Below, piece by piece: positions 39,564 to 48,007 of a stretch of 64,000 bases of DNA; within the stretch, counting starts at the first letter, position 1, and every line of letters starts with the position of its first letter. Position numbers and translations under genes: made by a program. The DNA lies in the NCBI GenBank assembly GCA_019057815.1, contig JAHLWR010000005.1:62001-126000 (forward strand), given 5' to 3'. Origin of the DNA: Candidatus Heimdallarchaeota archaeon. Lineage in GTDB: Archaea > Asgardarchaeota > Heimdallarchaeia > Heimdallarchaeales > Heimdallarchaeaceae. The notes beneath the pieces were generated by a model that did no database searches, was not told the DNA's origin, and saw only the letters and a program-made list of their open reading frames with translations.

Positions 39564-40400
39564 TTATTCACTCTTTTCTTTCTCTTCAATAATCGTAGTT
39601 TCCAGTTCATTTTTGAATTCTTCGATTTTAGCTATAAGTATCTCTCCTGCGTTTACCAAAAGTGATGAAATCTCTTGTCCACCATTTGTTTCAAAGGAAA
39701 AAATAGTTTTTGAAGCATCATGACCTATTGTAATTGCTTCTGGTTCACATGTAGGTTTGCAATGTTTGCATAGCGTACATCTCAACGGATTTACAACTTT
39801 GACGCTGTTTCCGACTTTTTGAAAAACACCTCTATAACAAATATCGATGCAAGCCAAACAATTATTACATTTTTCTTGGTTTATTTCTGGTATTGGAAAT
39901 TCTTGATATCCTATAGCTGATACAGGTTGCCATTTTGCATGTTCTTTACCACGACCTAGTTGAGCCATACATTCGAGTTCCAATGATTGATTAGGGCCCA
40001 ACTTAACGATTGGTATATTGTCACTTATTGGTTTAACACCTTCTTGTAATGAAATCAAATCACCACTATACACAATGGATGTTGTTTGATTATCTGTTTC
40101 TTTTGAAAGTGTTAGTGTTACAGTGCACAAATTGCAACCAATCCCCCCACAATCACAATCTTCTCTAAAATTTAATTCCAAGATACCTTCATCATATTTA
40201 AGTGGAACTAAGCCAAGTCTATGTGCAATGAATTCATCAAAAAGTGGTGATGTATTTTTTAATACATAAACGTCCTCAATTATAAGAGTTGGAACTTCCG
40301 CTAAAGTTATACGACGAATAGTGTTAGCAAAGGCTAATGTAATATCCGCCAAGACGAATTTGGTAGAGTTGGGAAACAACTCAATAAGCTCAATATCCAT
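39564..40400 (-). CDS. rpoD: RNA polymerase subunit D with two ferredoxin-like Cys clusters
   Basis: RpoD forms the assembly platform with RpoL. The N-terminal dimerisation/insert fold is typical (MDIELIEL..., FANTIRRITLAEVPTLIIEDV). Between them a ferredoxin-like domain has CNNCLACIDIC and CTLCKHCKPTC, two C-x2-C-x2-C-x3-C sets sufficient for two [4Fe-4S] clusters. An extra CDCGGIGCNLC lies in the insert. The frame is open from a GTG at 40445; I use the ATG at 40400, where the family starts (278 residues). It heads the rpoD-L18e-L13-S9 operon. Confidence 0.95.
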   Translation of the reverse strand: MDIELIELFPNSTKFVLADITLAFANTIRRITLAEVPTLIIEDVYVLKNTSPLFDEFIAHRLGLVPLKYDEGILELNFREDCDCGGIGCNLCTVTLTLSKETDNQTTSIVYSGDLISLQEGVKPISDNIPIVKLGPNQSLELECMAQLGRGKEHAKWQPVSAIGYQEFPIPEINQEKCNNCLACIDICYRGVFQKVGNSVKVVNPLRCTLCKHCKPTCEPEAITIGHDASKTIFSFETNGGQEISSLLVNAGEILIAKIEEFKNELETTIIEEKEKSE

Positions 40401-40728
40401 AATTAACCCAACAACAAGTGGTTCTGTATCGGTCGCAATAATCACAATAAAAAAGCTTTTCCATGAGCGACAAGTTCTACAACATCATAGTTAAATTCAT
40501 TTGTAAAACTAGTAATAACCATCATAAAGTTCTTACTCGCACACTTCGGCATTTATGTTTTAGATAACTATTTTGTTGTGTTTTCAAAATACATATAAAT
40601 ATTAATAATAACCTGTTTAATTAACTCTTTGAACAGCTGTATATCATCAAGAAAATTATGATAGCTTTTGTTTGACAAAAGACAATACTCTGCACTTATT
40701 TACAAATAAGAAAAGAGCTCCTTTTGTT

Positions 40729-41943
40729 TTAATTTTCTTTTATCATTTTCTTTTGATGGTTTATTGCCTTCGCCAAGAATTTTTCTATAACTTCCACAGA
40801 TATATCAGGAATACTAATTAAGGTTGTTTTACCTCTCATACCTTCGCCAGAAAGTTTAGTATATATGATATCTTGTTTTGACAGTTCTTTTATATATGAC
40901 CAAATTTGCGTTTGTTTTCTTGGTTCTTCACCATACTCTTCACAGATAAGACAATAGGAACTTATAACATCGCCTTTGGAAGTATAAGCGTTTTTTGTGT
41001 GTTTTAGTTTGCGGATTATTGAAAGGAGTACTAATTGTTGATGAAATGACAATGTTAATATTATTTCACGACGAACTTCAGGATGAATTAATGCTTTCGC
41101 GGTCCTTACATTATCAGGATAGACAATTGGAGAACACTCATCATCAGCACACTGACCTGCTCCCCATATCAACTCAATTGCATATCTTGCATCACCTGAT
41201 TTTCTAGCAATGTCAGCAACCAAATCTATTGCACCTGTTGTGATAGCGCCTTCATAAAAAGCCATTTCTGTACGAGATCTAATGATATCACGTAAACGTG
41301 ATTCTGAATACTTATCTAGAGACATATGATTTGACCGAAAACTACTACGTGTACTTTCGTCAAGTTCATGGAGGAAATTTAGATTTCTAGCAATAAAAAT
41401 ATAGGATAACCATTGACTTGTTGTCATCTCACTTATACGAAGTAAAACATAAAGAAAATCACTACCAACGCGAGATACTAGATAATCTACTTCATCAAGA
41501 ACCAACATAATCTTTGGTGAATGTAGTTCCAATAAGTGAATAAGAAGTGATTGAAGTTCTTCGAAAGAATATCCTCTAGGAGGTATTGCCTTATCAAGCT
41601 GTCTAACTAACGTGCTAATGATTAAATAGGGACTCTTATAGATGCGACAATTAATATAAACAAAAAGAAATTTTTGACGCTTTAGTACATTTTCAAGCAT
41701 TTGCCCAAATCTCTTGACTAACGTTGTTTTACCAGAACCAGTTGGACCAGTTAGAATAACTTTTCTTAAGGGAGCATCAGATTCAGAGGATATTGTCTTA
41801 AAGTACTTAGCCAAAGTACGCAGCTCCTCTTCCCTATGAGGAAGATGGGGAGGGATAAAATTAACAGAAAGACAACTTATGTTTTTAAATACAGAAGGTT
41901 TTTTTATTAATGAGTTAAAGTAATCTTCATCAGATGAGTACAT
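40729..41943 (-). CDS. cdc6: Orc1/Cdc6 replication initiator
   Basis: This AAA+ protein binds replication origins and loads MCM. Walker A is GPTGSGKTT (66-74), Walker B is IMLVLDEVDYL (about 145-155), and sensor II is RKSGDARYAIEL. A C-terminal winged helix is present from about residue 300. The length is 404 residues. Origins often lie next to such genes in archaea, but the flanking gaps (40446-40728 and 41944-42240) show no origin recognition box I can recognise by eye. The gene is single and far from other replication genes except rfcS. Confidence 0.93.
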   Translation of the reverse strand: MYSSDEDYFNSLIKKPSVFKNISCLSVNFIPPHLPHREEELRTLAKYFKTISSESDAPLRKVILTGPTGSGKTTLVKRFGQMLENVLKRQKFLFVYINCRIYKSPYLIISTLVRQLDKAIPPRGYSFEELQSLLIHLLELHSPKIMLVLDEVDYLVSRVGSDFLYVLLRISEMTTSQWLSYIFIARNLNFLHELDESTRSSFRSNHMSLDKYSESRLRDIIRSRTEMAFYEGAITTGAIDLVADIARKSGDARYAIELIWGAGQCADDECSPIVYPDNVRTAKALIHPEVRREIILTLSFHQQLVLLSIIRKLKHTKNAYTSKGDVISSYCLICEEYGEEPRKQTQIWSYIKELSKQDIIYTKLSGEGMRGKTTLISIPDISVEVIEKFLAKAINHQKKMIKEN

Positions 41944-42240
41944 TATTATCGTCTCTGAAATAAAAACGAGAAATTCCTTTTTATACTTACCAGACAGACA
42001 TCTCTGAAAGTTATTTTTTGTTTTGTTTGCTGAATTGAGAGTTTAATGAAAAATCACCGGTCTTAGTTCTACTAATGCATTCCCAACAAAGCGCTAAAAC
42101 ATTGAAAGTATTCACGGTCTAGGAAAAGCTCGAAAACAAAATTGTTATTTTAATGAAATATCCTGAAAATTATTACTGGTGTTAAAGGAACTAAGTCGAT
42201 AAAGTTAAAAACCAATAAAAATGAAATCATACAACAATTT
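41944..42240. other. Intergenic gap between cdc6 and tRNA-Leu
   Basis: This AT-rich 297-base gap holds no recognisable ORF or RNA. It should contain the cdc6 promoter (minus strand) and the tRNA-Leu box. It is a natural place to look for an origin, but no inverted ORB-type repeats stand out. Confidence 0.3.
42207..42216 (+). promoter_or_regulatory. TATA box of tRNA-Leu(GAG)
   Basis: AGTTAAAAAC lies about 25-35 bases upstream of the tRNA, matching the boxes of the other tRNA genes. Confidence 0.5.
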
Positions 42241-42325
42241 GCGGAGATTGCCGAGTGGTCAAAGGCGCTGGAATGAGGATCCAGTCCTTAGTGGTCCGGG
42301 AGTTCGAATCTCCCTCTCCGCACCA
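42241..42325 (+). tRNA. tRNA-Leu (anticodon GAG)
   Basis: Acceptor GCGGAGA pairs with TCTCCGC, with A73 and encoded CCA. The anticodon arm is CTGGA-ATGAGGA-TCCAG (GAG). A long class II variable arm and a TTCGAAT T-loop are present. No intron. Confidence 0.95.
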
Positions 42326-42539
42326 TTTTACCCTACGCAACGCAAAAAAACGATTTTTACTAGAAAGCCGTTTTCATTTTAGTTTTTGTCTCTAAAAAAA
42401 ATGAGTTTTTAGGTTATAGACTTCTTTATCCCATAATAAGCTCAATAACTTGTTAAAATAGATTTCACTTTCAATTTCCTCTCTCTTATAATTAAAAAAG
42501 TAAAGTTAGAATAGTGAAACCAGAACAGGTAGAACAGCT

Positions 42540-42836
42540 ATGACAAAAATGGATAATACTTTAATCGTGAAATTCTCAGTAGAGGACGTCTTATCATCTC
42601 GTGGAAGAGTAAGAATCTTAAAATTACTTGCTGATTTGGGAGAATTAAATATTTCCGCAATTTCTAGAACGATAAACCTGAATCATTCAGCAGTCAAAGA
42701 TCACTTGAACTTCTTAGTTAAAGTAGGTTTAATTAAAGAAAAGAAATTTGGGAGAATACTCATTTACCAGTATCAAAATCACAACATACTTGCTCGTTCC
42801 TTAAAACAATTGTTCAAGATTTGGGAAGACAACTAG
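42540..42836 (+). CDS. ArsR-like winged-helix transcriptional regulator
   Basis: This 98-residue protein is essentially one winged-helix domain: FSVEDVLSSRGRVRILKLLADLGELNISAISRTINLNHSAVKDHLNFLVKVGLIKEKKFGRILIYQYQ. The helix-turn-helix at about 37-60 and the beta wing are clear. It has no Cys or His metal-sensing set, so it is not a classical metal sensor. An ATAATTAAAAAAG box lies about 45 bases before the ATG and AGGTAG closer in. Target genes are unknown, and it stands alone between two tRNA genes. Confidence 0.8.
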   Translation: MTKMDNTLIVKFSVEDVLSSRGRVRILKLLADLGELNISAISRTINLNHSAVKDHLNFLVKVGLIKEKKFGRILIYQYQNHNILARSLKQLFKIWEDN

Positions 42837-42947
42837 AGCGCGTAACCTTATATTTCTTTGAAAAACTAATCTATGGATTAGTGAGTACCATAGTGTCCAA
42901 TCTGTGAAATATTAATTTTCAATAAATACACATTATGAAAAGAAGAA

Positions 42948-42957
42948 AAGTTAAAAA
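42948..42957 (+). promoter_or_regulatory. TATA box of tRNA-Glu
   Basis: AGTTAAAAAG lies 27-36 bases upstream of the tRNA 5' end. Confidence 0.5.
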
Positions 42958-42983
42958 GCACCGTTCATTTTTGTAGTTTGATT

Positions 42984-43094
42984 GCCCCGATGGTGTAGCT
43001 TGGCCAATCATTGCGGACTCTCAAATTCTGAGCGTTTGCATACTCTGAATGGAAATCTCCGCAGACCCGGGTTCAAATCCCGGTCGGGGCACCA
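42984..43094 (+). tRNA. tRNA-Glu (anticodon CTC) with intron
   Basis: Acceptor GCCCCGA pairs with TCGGGGC, with A73 and encoded CCA. The anticodon stem is GCGGA/TCCGC. Removing 43024-43056 gives loop CTCTCAC, hence CTC. The D-arm (GGTGTAGC...GGCCAATCAT) is that of archaeal tRNA-Glu. The T-loop is TTCAAAT. Confidence 0.9.
43024..43056 (+). other. tRNA-Glu intron at position 37/38
   Basis: The 33-base intron sits at the canonical archaeal site after A37. An inner stem ATTC/GAAT is visible. The 4-bp central helix of the bulge-helix-bulge is weak, so the motif is relaxed. Confidence 0.7.
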
Positions 43095-43150
43095 AAAATA
43101 ACAAAAACACAAACATAAACTTATTCTACTTTTACGAAAATTTCAAGACA

Positions 43151-43987
43151 ATGAGGTATTTAGTTCGTACATACTATGAAGGTGAAAGGTACTATGGTTA
43201 TCAAAGACAGTCAGATGTTTTAACTGTCGAAGGAACGATAATTAACGCGTTAATAAAGACAAAATACATAAAGGAACCAGACTCTAGCCAGTTTAAAAGT
43301 GCAAGTAGAACCGACAGAAAAGTAAATGCCTTAGGTAATGTTTTTGCATTTAATACTAATAAAGAACTTGTTCTTAGTCAAGTTAACAGCGTGTTACCGA
43401 AGAATAAATCAATTATTTGTTGGGCATACGCTAATGTTAATAATCTTTTTTCTCCTAGATATGTAAAATGGAAAAAATATTGGTATATACTACCTGTTGA
43501 GATTTTAAAGCAAAAAACAAGTCTTTCATTGAGTGAAATTCGTAAAATCAGCACAAAGTTTGTTGGAAGACATGACTTTGAACTTTTTTGTAAATTAGAC
43601 CATAGAAATACACAAAGAAAAATAAATGAGATAAATATACAACAACAAGGAAATGTAGTAATTTTTGAGTTTATCGCACAATCATTTCTTTGGGAACAAG
43701 TAAGAAGAATCATGGCATATTGCATTCAATATCCATTATTAAATAAGAAACTACAGGACACAGAATTTTTGCTTTCATTTAATTCTAAGAAAGAAGACAT
43801 AAATCTAAAACCAGCTAATCCTGCTTGGCTAACGCTTACAGAACTTTACTACGAAAATATTCACTGGATTTATGACAGAAAAGAAATTGAAAAAATAAAT
43901 AGAAAAACGTGTAAAGATCTAAAATCATTAAAACAACAAGTTTCTCAAAAAGAAGTAATTCAAAACTTTTTCCACACTATAAACTGA
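43151..43987 (+). CDS. truA: tRNA pseudouridine synthase A
   Basis: TruA makes pseudouridine at tRNA positions 38-40. The catalytic Asp is in SASRTDRKVNALGNVFAF, and the family N-terminus is YLVRTYYEGERYYGYQRQ. The C-terminal FLWEQVRRIMAYCI is typical. The longest frame would start inside the upstream tRNA (43049), but family similarity starts at the ATG at 43151, giving 278 residues. It follows tRNA-Glu by 56 bases and could be co-transcribed with it. That tRNA's intron is at 37/38, right beside TruA's target. Confidence 0.9.
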   Translation: MRYLVRTYYEGERYYGYQRQSDVLTVEGTIINALIKTKYIKEPDSSQFKSASRTDRKVNALGNVFAFNTNKELVLSQVNSVLPKNKSIICWAYANVNNLFSPRYVKWKKYWYILPVEILKQKTSLSLSEIRKISTKFVGRHDFELFCKLDHRNTQRKINEINIQQQGNVVIFEFIAQSFLWEQVRRIMAYCIQYPLLNKKLQDTEFLLSFNSKKEDINLKPANPAWLTLTELYYENIHWIYDRKEIEKINRKTCKDLKSLKQQVSQKEVIQNFFHTIN

Positions 43988-44031
43988 GTATTTTGATTGA
44001 TAATCTTATAAAAAATGGAGATAGAATATCT

Positions 44032-45006
44032 TTATTCTTTTTTTATGCTTTCGTTGACTAGTTTTGCCAAGAAAGCGGTTAGCTGAATATTACCGGATGC
44101 TCCTTCCGAAATCCGAAAGTCTACCTCTGCAAGATATTCCATAATTTTAAGCTTTTTAGTATCGGAAATTGTTAGATTAGGTAGTTCTCTATAGATTTGA
44201 TAAGCAACATCACTACCAGATAATCCATACTCCAATATCAAATGTTGAAGAGCATCTCTTGCGGCATAGAAATCACCATTTACAGCACAATTTAACATGT
44301 TTCTAGTCTTTTCTGGGTCTGCATGACCAATTGTCCGCAATATAGTAGTCTTTTCAATAGATTTACCGGAAGCAGCAGTGGCTTGTAAAATATTAATCGC
44401 TTTTCGCAAATCACCTTCTGATATATAGAGAATTGTATCAATACCCTCTTTATCATAAGCTATTGTTTCAGAGTTACAGATATAATGAAGAAAATCAGAC
44501 ATGTTTTTATCTTTCAAAGGTTTAAATCTGAAAATAGCGCATCGAGACTGGATTGGCTCAATAATCTTACTGGAATAATTACAGATTAGCGCAAAACGAC
44601 TGGTTCTTACATATCGTTCCATTGTACGACGGAGAGCATGTTGTGCAGCGGTTGTTAAACTATCCGCTTCATCTAAACAGATTATTTTAAAGGGTGCGCC
44701 ACCAAAAGGTGAGGTTCTCGCAAATTCCTTGACTTTTGTACGTATAGTATCAATACCTCGATCATTTGATGCATTCAATTCCAGAAGATTACGAATCACA
44801 TTATTTTTTCCAAACAAATCATTAGCAAGTGCAAGGAGAGCTGTTGTTTTACCAGTCCCAGGAGGACCTGCCAAAAGTAGATGAGGGAGATTATTTCGTT
44901 GTACAAAACCTTTGAATCTTACAATTATATCTTTGTGTCCTTTGAGATTATCCAAAACTTTTGGTCTATATTTTTCAGTCCACATTACATCATAGCTTGC
45001 TGTCAT
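44032..45006 (-). CDS. rfcS: Replication factor C small subunit
   Basis: RfcS is an AAA+ ATPase of the clamp loader. Walker A is GPPGTGKTT (47-55) and Walker B is LDEADSLT. The arginine finger region is SRCAIFRFKPL, and the N-terminus is WTEKYRPKVLDNLKGH. The length of 324 residues is standard. The RfcL partner is not in the window. It is convergent with truA and divergent from the secretion ATPase gene. Confidence 0.96.
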   Translation of the reverse strand: MTASYDVMWTEKYRPKVLDNLKGHKDIIVRFKGFVQRNNLPHLLLAGPPGTGKTTALLALANDLFGKNNVIRNLLELNASNDRGIDTIRTKVKEFARTSPFGGAPFKIICLDEADSLTTAAQHALRRTMERYVRTSRFALICNYSSKIIEPIQSRCAIFRFKPLKDKNMSDFLHYICNSETIAYDKEGIDTILYISEGDLRKAINILQATAASGKSIEKTTILRTIGHADPEKTRNMLNCAVNGDFYAARDALQHLILEYGLSGSDVAYQIYRELPNLTISDTKKLKIMEYLAEVDFRISEGASGNIQLTAFLAKLVNESIKKE

Positions 45007-45144
45007 TTTTTCACGTTCTCAAGTATAGTTTTGTCTATTTAAATATATTAGGTAAAAAATAAATCTAATTACAACAAATTCATCCAAAAAAAGTGGTGTT
45101 GAAATACTTTTAATAGAACATATACTAGAGTAAGCGGATTTACA

Positions 45145-46563
45145 ATGAACAATCAAGATATTATTGAGAACAACAATAATTTGAACTTCCAAACGTTAAA
45201 TGAATACAAAATTAGAGGACACTTTGTCTCCATATATCGAACAAATGAAGGTCTATCTTATTCAGCGAAGCCTATCTATAATTTTGAAGAAAAACCGCTA
45301 TTGTTCGCAGAATTATCAGCAATTATTTTTAAGAACAAAGCAAGATTAGGGAACGAAATATTAAAATTTGAAGAACTTGTAGATACGCTGAAGTCCATAT
45401 GTATGTGGAAAATATTGGATATAAATGAAATCTCAATTAATCCTGAAATAGTCGCTGAAATTTTTATTTATAAGTTAATAAAACTGAATAAGTTAATTCC
45501 TTTATTTTTGGATGATAATGTTAATGAAATTTATATGGATGAACGTGGTTCACCAATTTATATTGATCATCAACTTTTCGGAAGATGCAACACAAACATT
45601 ATTTTGACTGAAGAAGAATTAAATGCCTTGGTAACAAGAATTAAACTAGAGCATCCTATTTCAATAACAACAAAGAATCCTTCTTTAAAAGTTGAATTTC
45701 AAACAAGTTTATTTCACACGAGAATTTCTATGGATTTTCCACCCTTATCTCCTAATGGCCCATCATTTAACATCAGAAAACTAAAAGCAAGACCCTTAGA
45801 GTTAAGTGATTTAATTCTTCTGGACACCTTGCCGTCGTACCTTGCATCATATCTGGTTGAAGTGGTAAAAGCAAGAATGAATATTACAGTTATAGGGGAG
45901 CCAAACTCGGGAAAAACCACATTAGCGAACGCTATTGATCTTTATACACCAAAATATTGGAGAAAAATAGCTATAGAAGATGCAATTGAATCAATAAAAC
46001 AATCTTCGTTGGGATATAAGCAGCTTTCCATACAAGTTGACTCTTTTGAATCAAATAAATCAGATTATACAAAAACATCTGAAATCCTTAAACTTCTCCA
46101 TAGATCACCAGATTGGATATATTTAGGTGAAATACAATCACGTGAGCACACTCAAGCAATGTTCGAGGCGTTAAATGCAGGATTAAAGGGAATACAGACC
46201 GCCCACTCTGATTCTATTCAAAAACTCTTCCGCAGATGGAAAAATTCACACAATATCTCTGAAACAGATTTTCTCTCATTAGAGGTCATAATTGTTATGA
46301 AGCGCGATATAAAACTTGATGGTATAATTAGAAAGGTTTCTGAGGTTTATGAAATTGGGGAAAATGAAGAACATCTTTTTACAAAAATTTATGATTTACA
46401 GTGGGGTAAAAAACAATTTTTTGAAAAAATCAGTAATCAATCTAAGTTAAAACAAAAGATGGATATAATAATTCAGGGAACAGCCGTTTTTGTTTCTCAA
46501 ACTCATGTGCGTGCTGCTAAAAATGATGTAAACATAGGTGAAGAAGCTGAAATCGTTAACTAA
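45145..46563 (+). CDS. Type II/IV secretion or pilus ATPase (GspE/TadA/ArlI-like)
   Basis: This is a VirB11/GspE-superfamily ATPase of 472 residues. The C-terminal half has Walker A GEPNSGKTTLAN (about residue 251), the Asp-box-like IAIEDAIE, a Walker-B-like region WIYLGEIQSREHTQAMFEALNAG, and the His box GIQTAHSDS. The N-terminal half is longer than a minimal ATPase and unlike the archaellum ArlI N-domain. It drives assembly of pili or secretion through polytopic platform proteins; the next two genes encode such membrane proteins. No pilin or prepilin peptidase was found nearby. Confidence 0.85.
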   Translation: MNNQDIIENNNNLNFQTLNEYKIRGHFVSIYRTNEGLSYSAKPIYNFEEKPLLFAELSAIIFKNKARLGNEILKFEELVDTLKSICMWKILDINEISINPEIVAEIFIYKLIKLNKLIPLFLDDNVNEIYMDERGSPIYIDHQLFGRCNTNIILTEEELNALVTRIKLEHPISITTKNPSLKVEFQTSLFHTRISMDFPPLSPNGPSFNIRKLKARPLELSDLILLDTLPSYLASYLVEVVKARMNITVIGEPNSGKTTLANAIDLYTPKYWRKIAIEDAIESIKQSSLGYKQLSIQVDSFESNKSDYTKTSEILKLLHRSPDWIYLGEIQSREHTQAMFEALNAGLKGIQTAHSDSIQKLFRRWKNSHNISETDFLSLEVIIVMKRDIKLDGIIRKVSEVYEIGENEEHLFTKIYDLQWGKKQFFEKISNQSKLKQKMDIIIQGTAVFVSQTHVRAAKNDVNIGEEAEIVN

Positions 46564-47359
46564 AACACTTCAAAAAGCAAAACTTTCTAACACTAGTTTC
46601 ATTCCAAAAGAATTATTGCATAGACTAATACTAGGAAAAATAAGAGAACATTCTTCATATTTTATCACTCAACATGATTTAAGAAGCATCAATCTTATTG
46701 GGAATGTAGCTTTAATTTGGAGCATTCCACTCTTTATTCTCTTTTATTACTTGACTAATCGAAACATCATAATAGCTGTAGTATTAAGCGTGGCAATGAT
46801 TATTGCCTTTTTGTTTGTGTCTGGGGATCATGTTCGCTCCAAAATTCTAATAAGGCGTCAAGAATTTGATGAGATTGCATTTCTTATAATAAACTCATTA
46901 TCTATTAACATGCTCTCCACACAGTCATTTCCAATGTCTGTCGAACTTCTAACTAACGATAATATTAACAATGAACATTATCAAAAATATTTCCAAGAAA
47001 TACTTTACAAATCAAATTTAGGCGAAAATGAAGACACAATTATACAAGATGGGGGGAAGATGTTTCTTAGTGATAGATATAGACATATTTTTCAAAACAT
47101 CAAACGTGAAAGGACATTTATTGACAGTGACCCTGAATTCCTTTTGAGAGTTAAAAGACAAGCAGCTTTAATAGAAGACAATATAGTTATTTTTATTGCA
47201 GTTACATGTCTTTTACCTTTGGTTCTTAGTTTGGTTCTAGCTTTAATTATGCCACAAGATTCGCTTAGTATACTTTTATTACCCTTGATTTATGCCTTAT
47301 TTGGGTCGTATATCTTGCGTTATATTCAAAATAAAAATTTTGGTGTACAAAATGGTTAA
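46538..47359 (+). CDS. Membrane platform protein of the pilus/secretion module, part 1
   Basis: This 273-residue protein has about four membrane segments: two near residues 50-95 (ALIWSIPLFILFYYL, IIIAVVLSVAMIIAFLFV) and two near the C-terminus (IVIFIAVTCLLPLVLSLVLALI, LLLPLIYALFGSYIL). Between them is a cytoplasmic helical region, as in TadB/TadC or GspF-type platforms. It starts at a GTG and overlaps the ATPase gene by 26 bases. The family is inferred from context and topology rather than from a recognised motif. Confidence 0.65.
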   Translation: MKKLKSLTKTLQKAKLSNTSFIPKELLHRLILGKIREHSSYFITQHDLRSINLIGNVALIWSIPLFILFYYLTNRNIIIAVVLSVAMIIAFLFVSGDHVRSKILIRRQEFDEIAFLIINSLSINMLSTQSFPMSVELLTNDNINNEHYQKYFQEILYKSNLGENEDTIIQDGGKMFLSDRYRHIFQNIKRERTFIDSDPEFLLRVKRQAALIEDNIVIFIAVTCLLPLVLSLVLALIMPQDSLSILLLPLIYALFGSYILRYIQNKNFGVQNG

Positions 47360-47969
47360 GCTTAAGTGTACAGACCATATTTTTCTAGTAAAATTAGCAA
47401 ATCAGATAGAAACAGGGGAAAATATTGAACGCTCTTTATTTCTTATTGATGAAATCCCTCCAGAATTGCACATGAAACTATATCTTGGAGAAGATATAAC
47501 AGAAATACTAACATCTATAGAATTTAATTATCCAAATATTTTAAACCTTCTTTCTTCAACAAAAAATGCGGAAGTGGAAGAGAACGTCAAAAGAATGAGA
47601 ACTACTGCAGAATTAATAAGAAAACGCGAAGAAATTTTACAGGAAAAGGAAAATGCAATTAACATTCAAAAAAGAAGATTAAAAATTATAAGATATGTAA
47701 CATTAATAACCATTGCAATAATAGCAGGATTTTCACCCCTTTTCACTAATATCTATTCACTCATTGAAAATGGAGTGTTTCAAAGCACGTTTACATTTTT
47801 TTCTGTCCTTTCTATCTCATTTTTGCTTGTTAATATATTGAATAATTATTTCTTGTTAAAGATGGTTAATGAGAGAAATATGAAATTCAAACTAGGAATT
47901 GTTGTAATCCTGCATATTGGAATTGTAATAATTGTAAATCTATTTCTTTCTAACTATGTTCTCAGATGA
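47352..47969 (+). CDS. Membrane platform protein of the pilus/secretion module, part 2
   Basis: This 205-residue protein has an N-terminal soluble helical part with a coiled-coil-like stretch (about 85-110, RKREEILQEKENAINIQKRR) and about three C-terminal membrane segments. With the preceding gene it has the look of one GspF/TadC-type protein split in two. I start at the ATG at 47352, overlapping the previous stop by 8 bases, rather than at 47292, which would overlap by 68. The role follows only from position behind the ATPase. Confidence 0.6.
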   Translation: MVKLKCTDHIFLVKLANQIETGENIERSLFLIDEIPPELHMKLYLGEDITEILTSIEFNYPNILNLLSSTKNAEVEENVKRMRTTAELIRKREEILQEKENAINIQKRRLKIIRYVTLITIAIIAGFSPLFTNIYSLIENGVFQSTFTFFSVLSISFLLVNILNNYFLLKMVNERNMKFKLGIVVILHIGIVIIVNLFLSNYVLR

Positions 47970-48007
47970 CATAATGTGGTTTTCAGTGTCGAAAATACAT
48001 TGAAAAA

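Noticed and set aside
40446-40728. A 27-codon ORF upstream of rpoD and a possible origin
   Set aside because: No conserved motif in the ORF and no ORB-like inverted repeats in the gap.
43049-43150. N-terminal extension of truA beginning within tRNA-Glu
   Set aside because: It would translate the tRNA 3' half; the TruA family begins at 43151.
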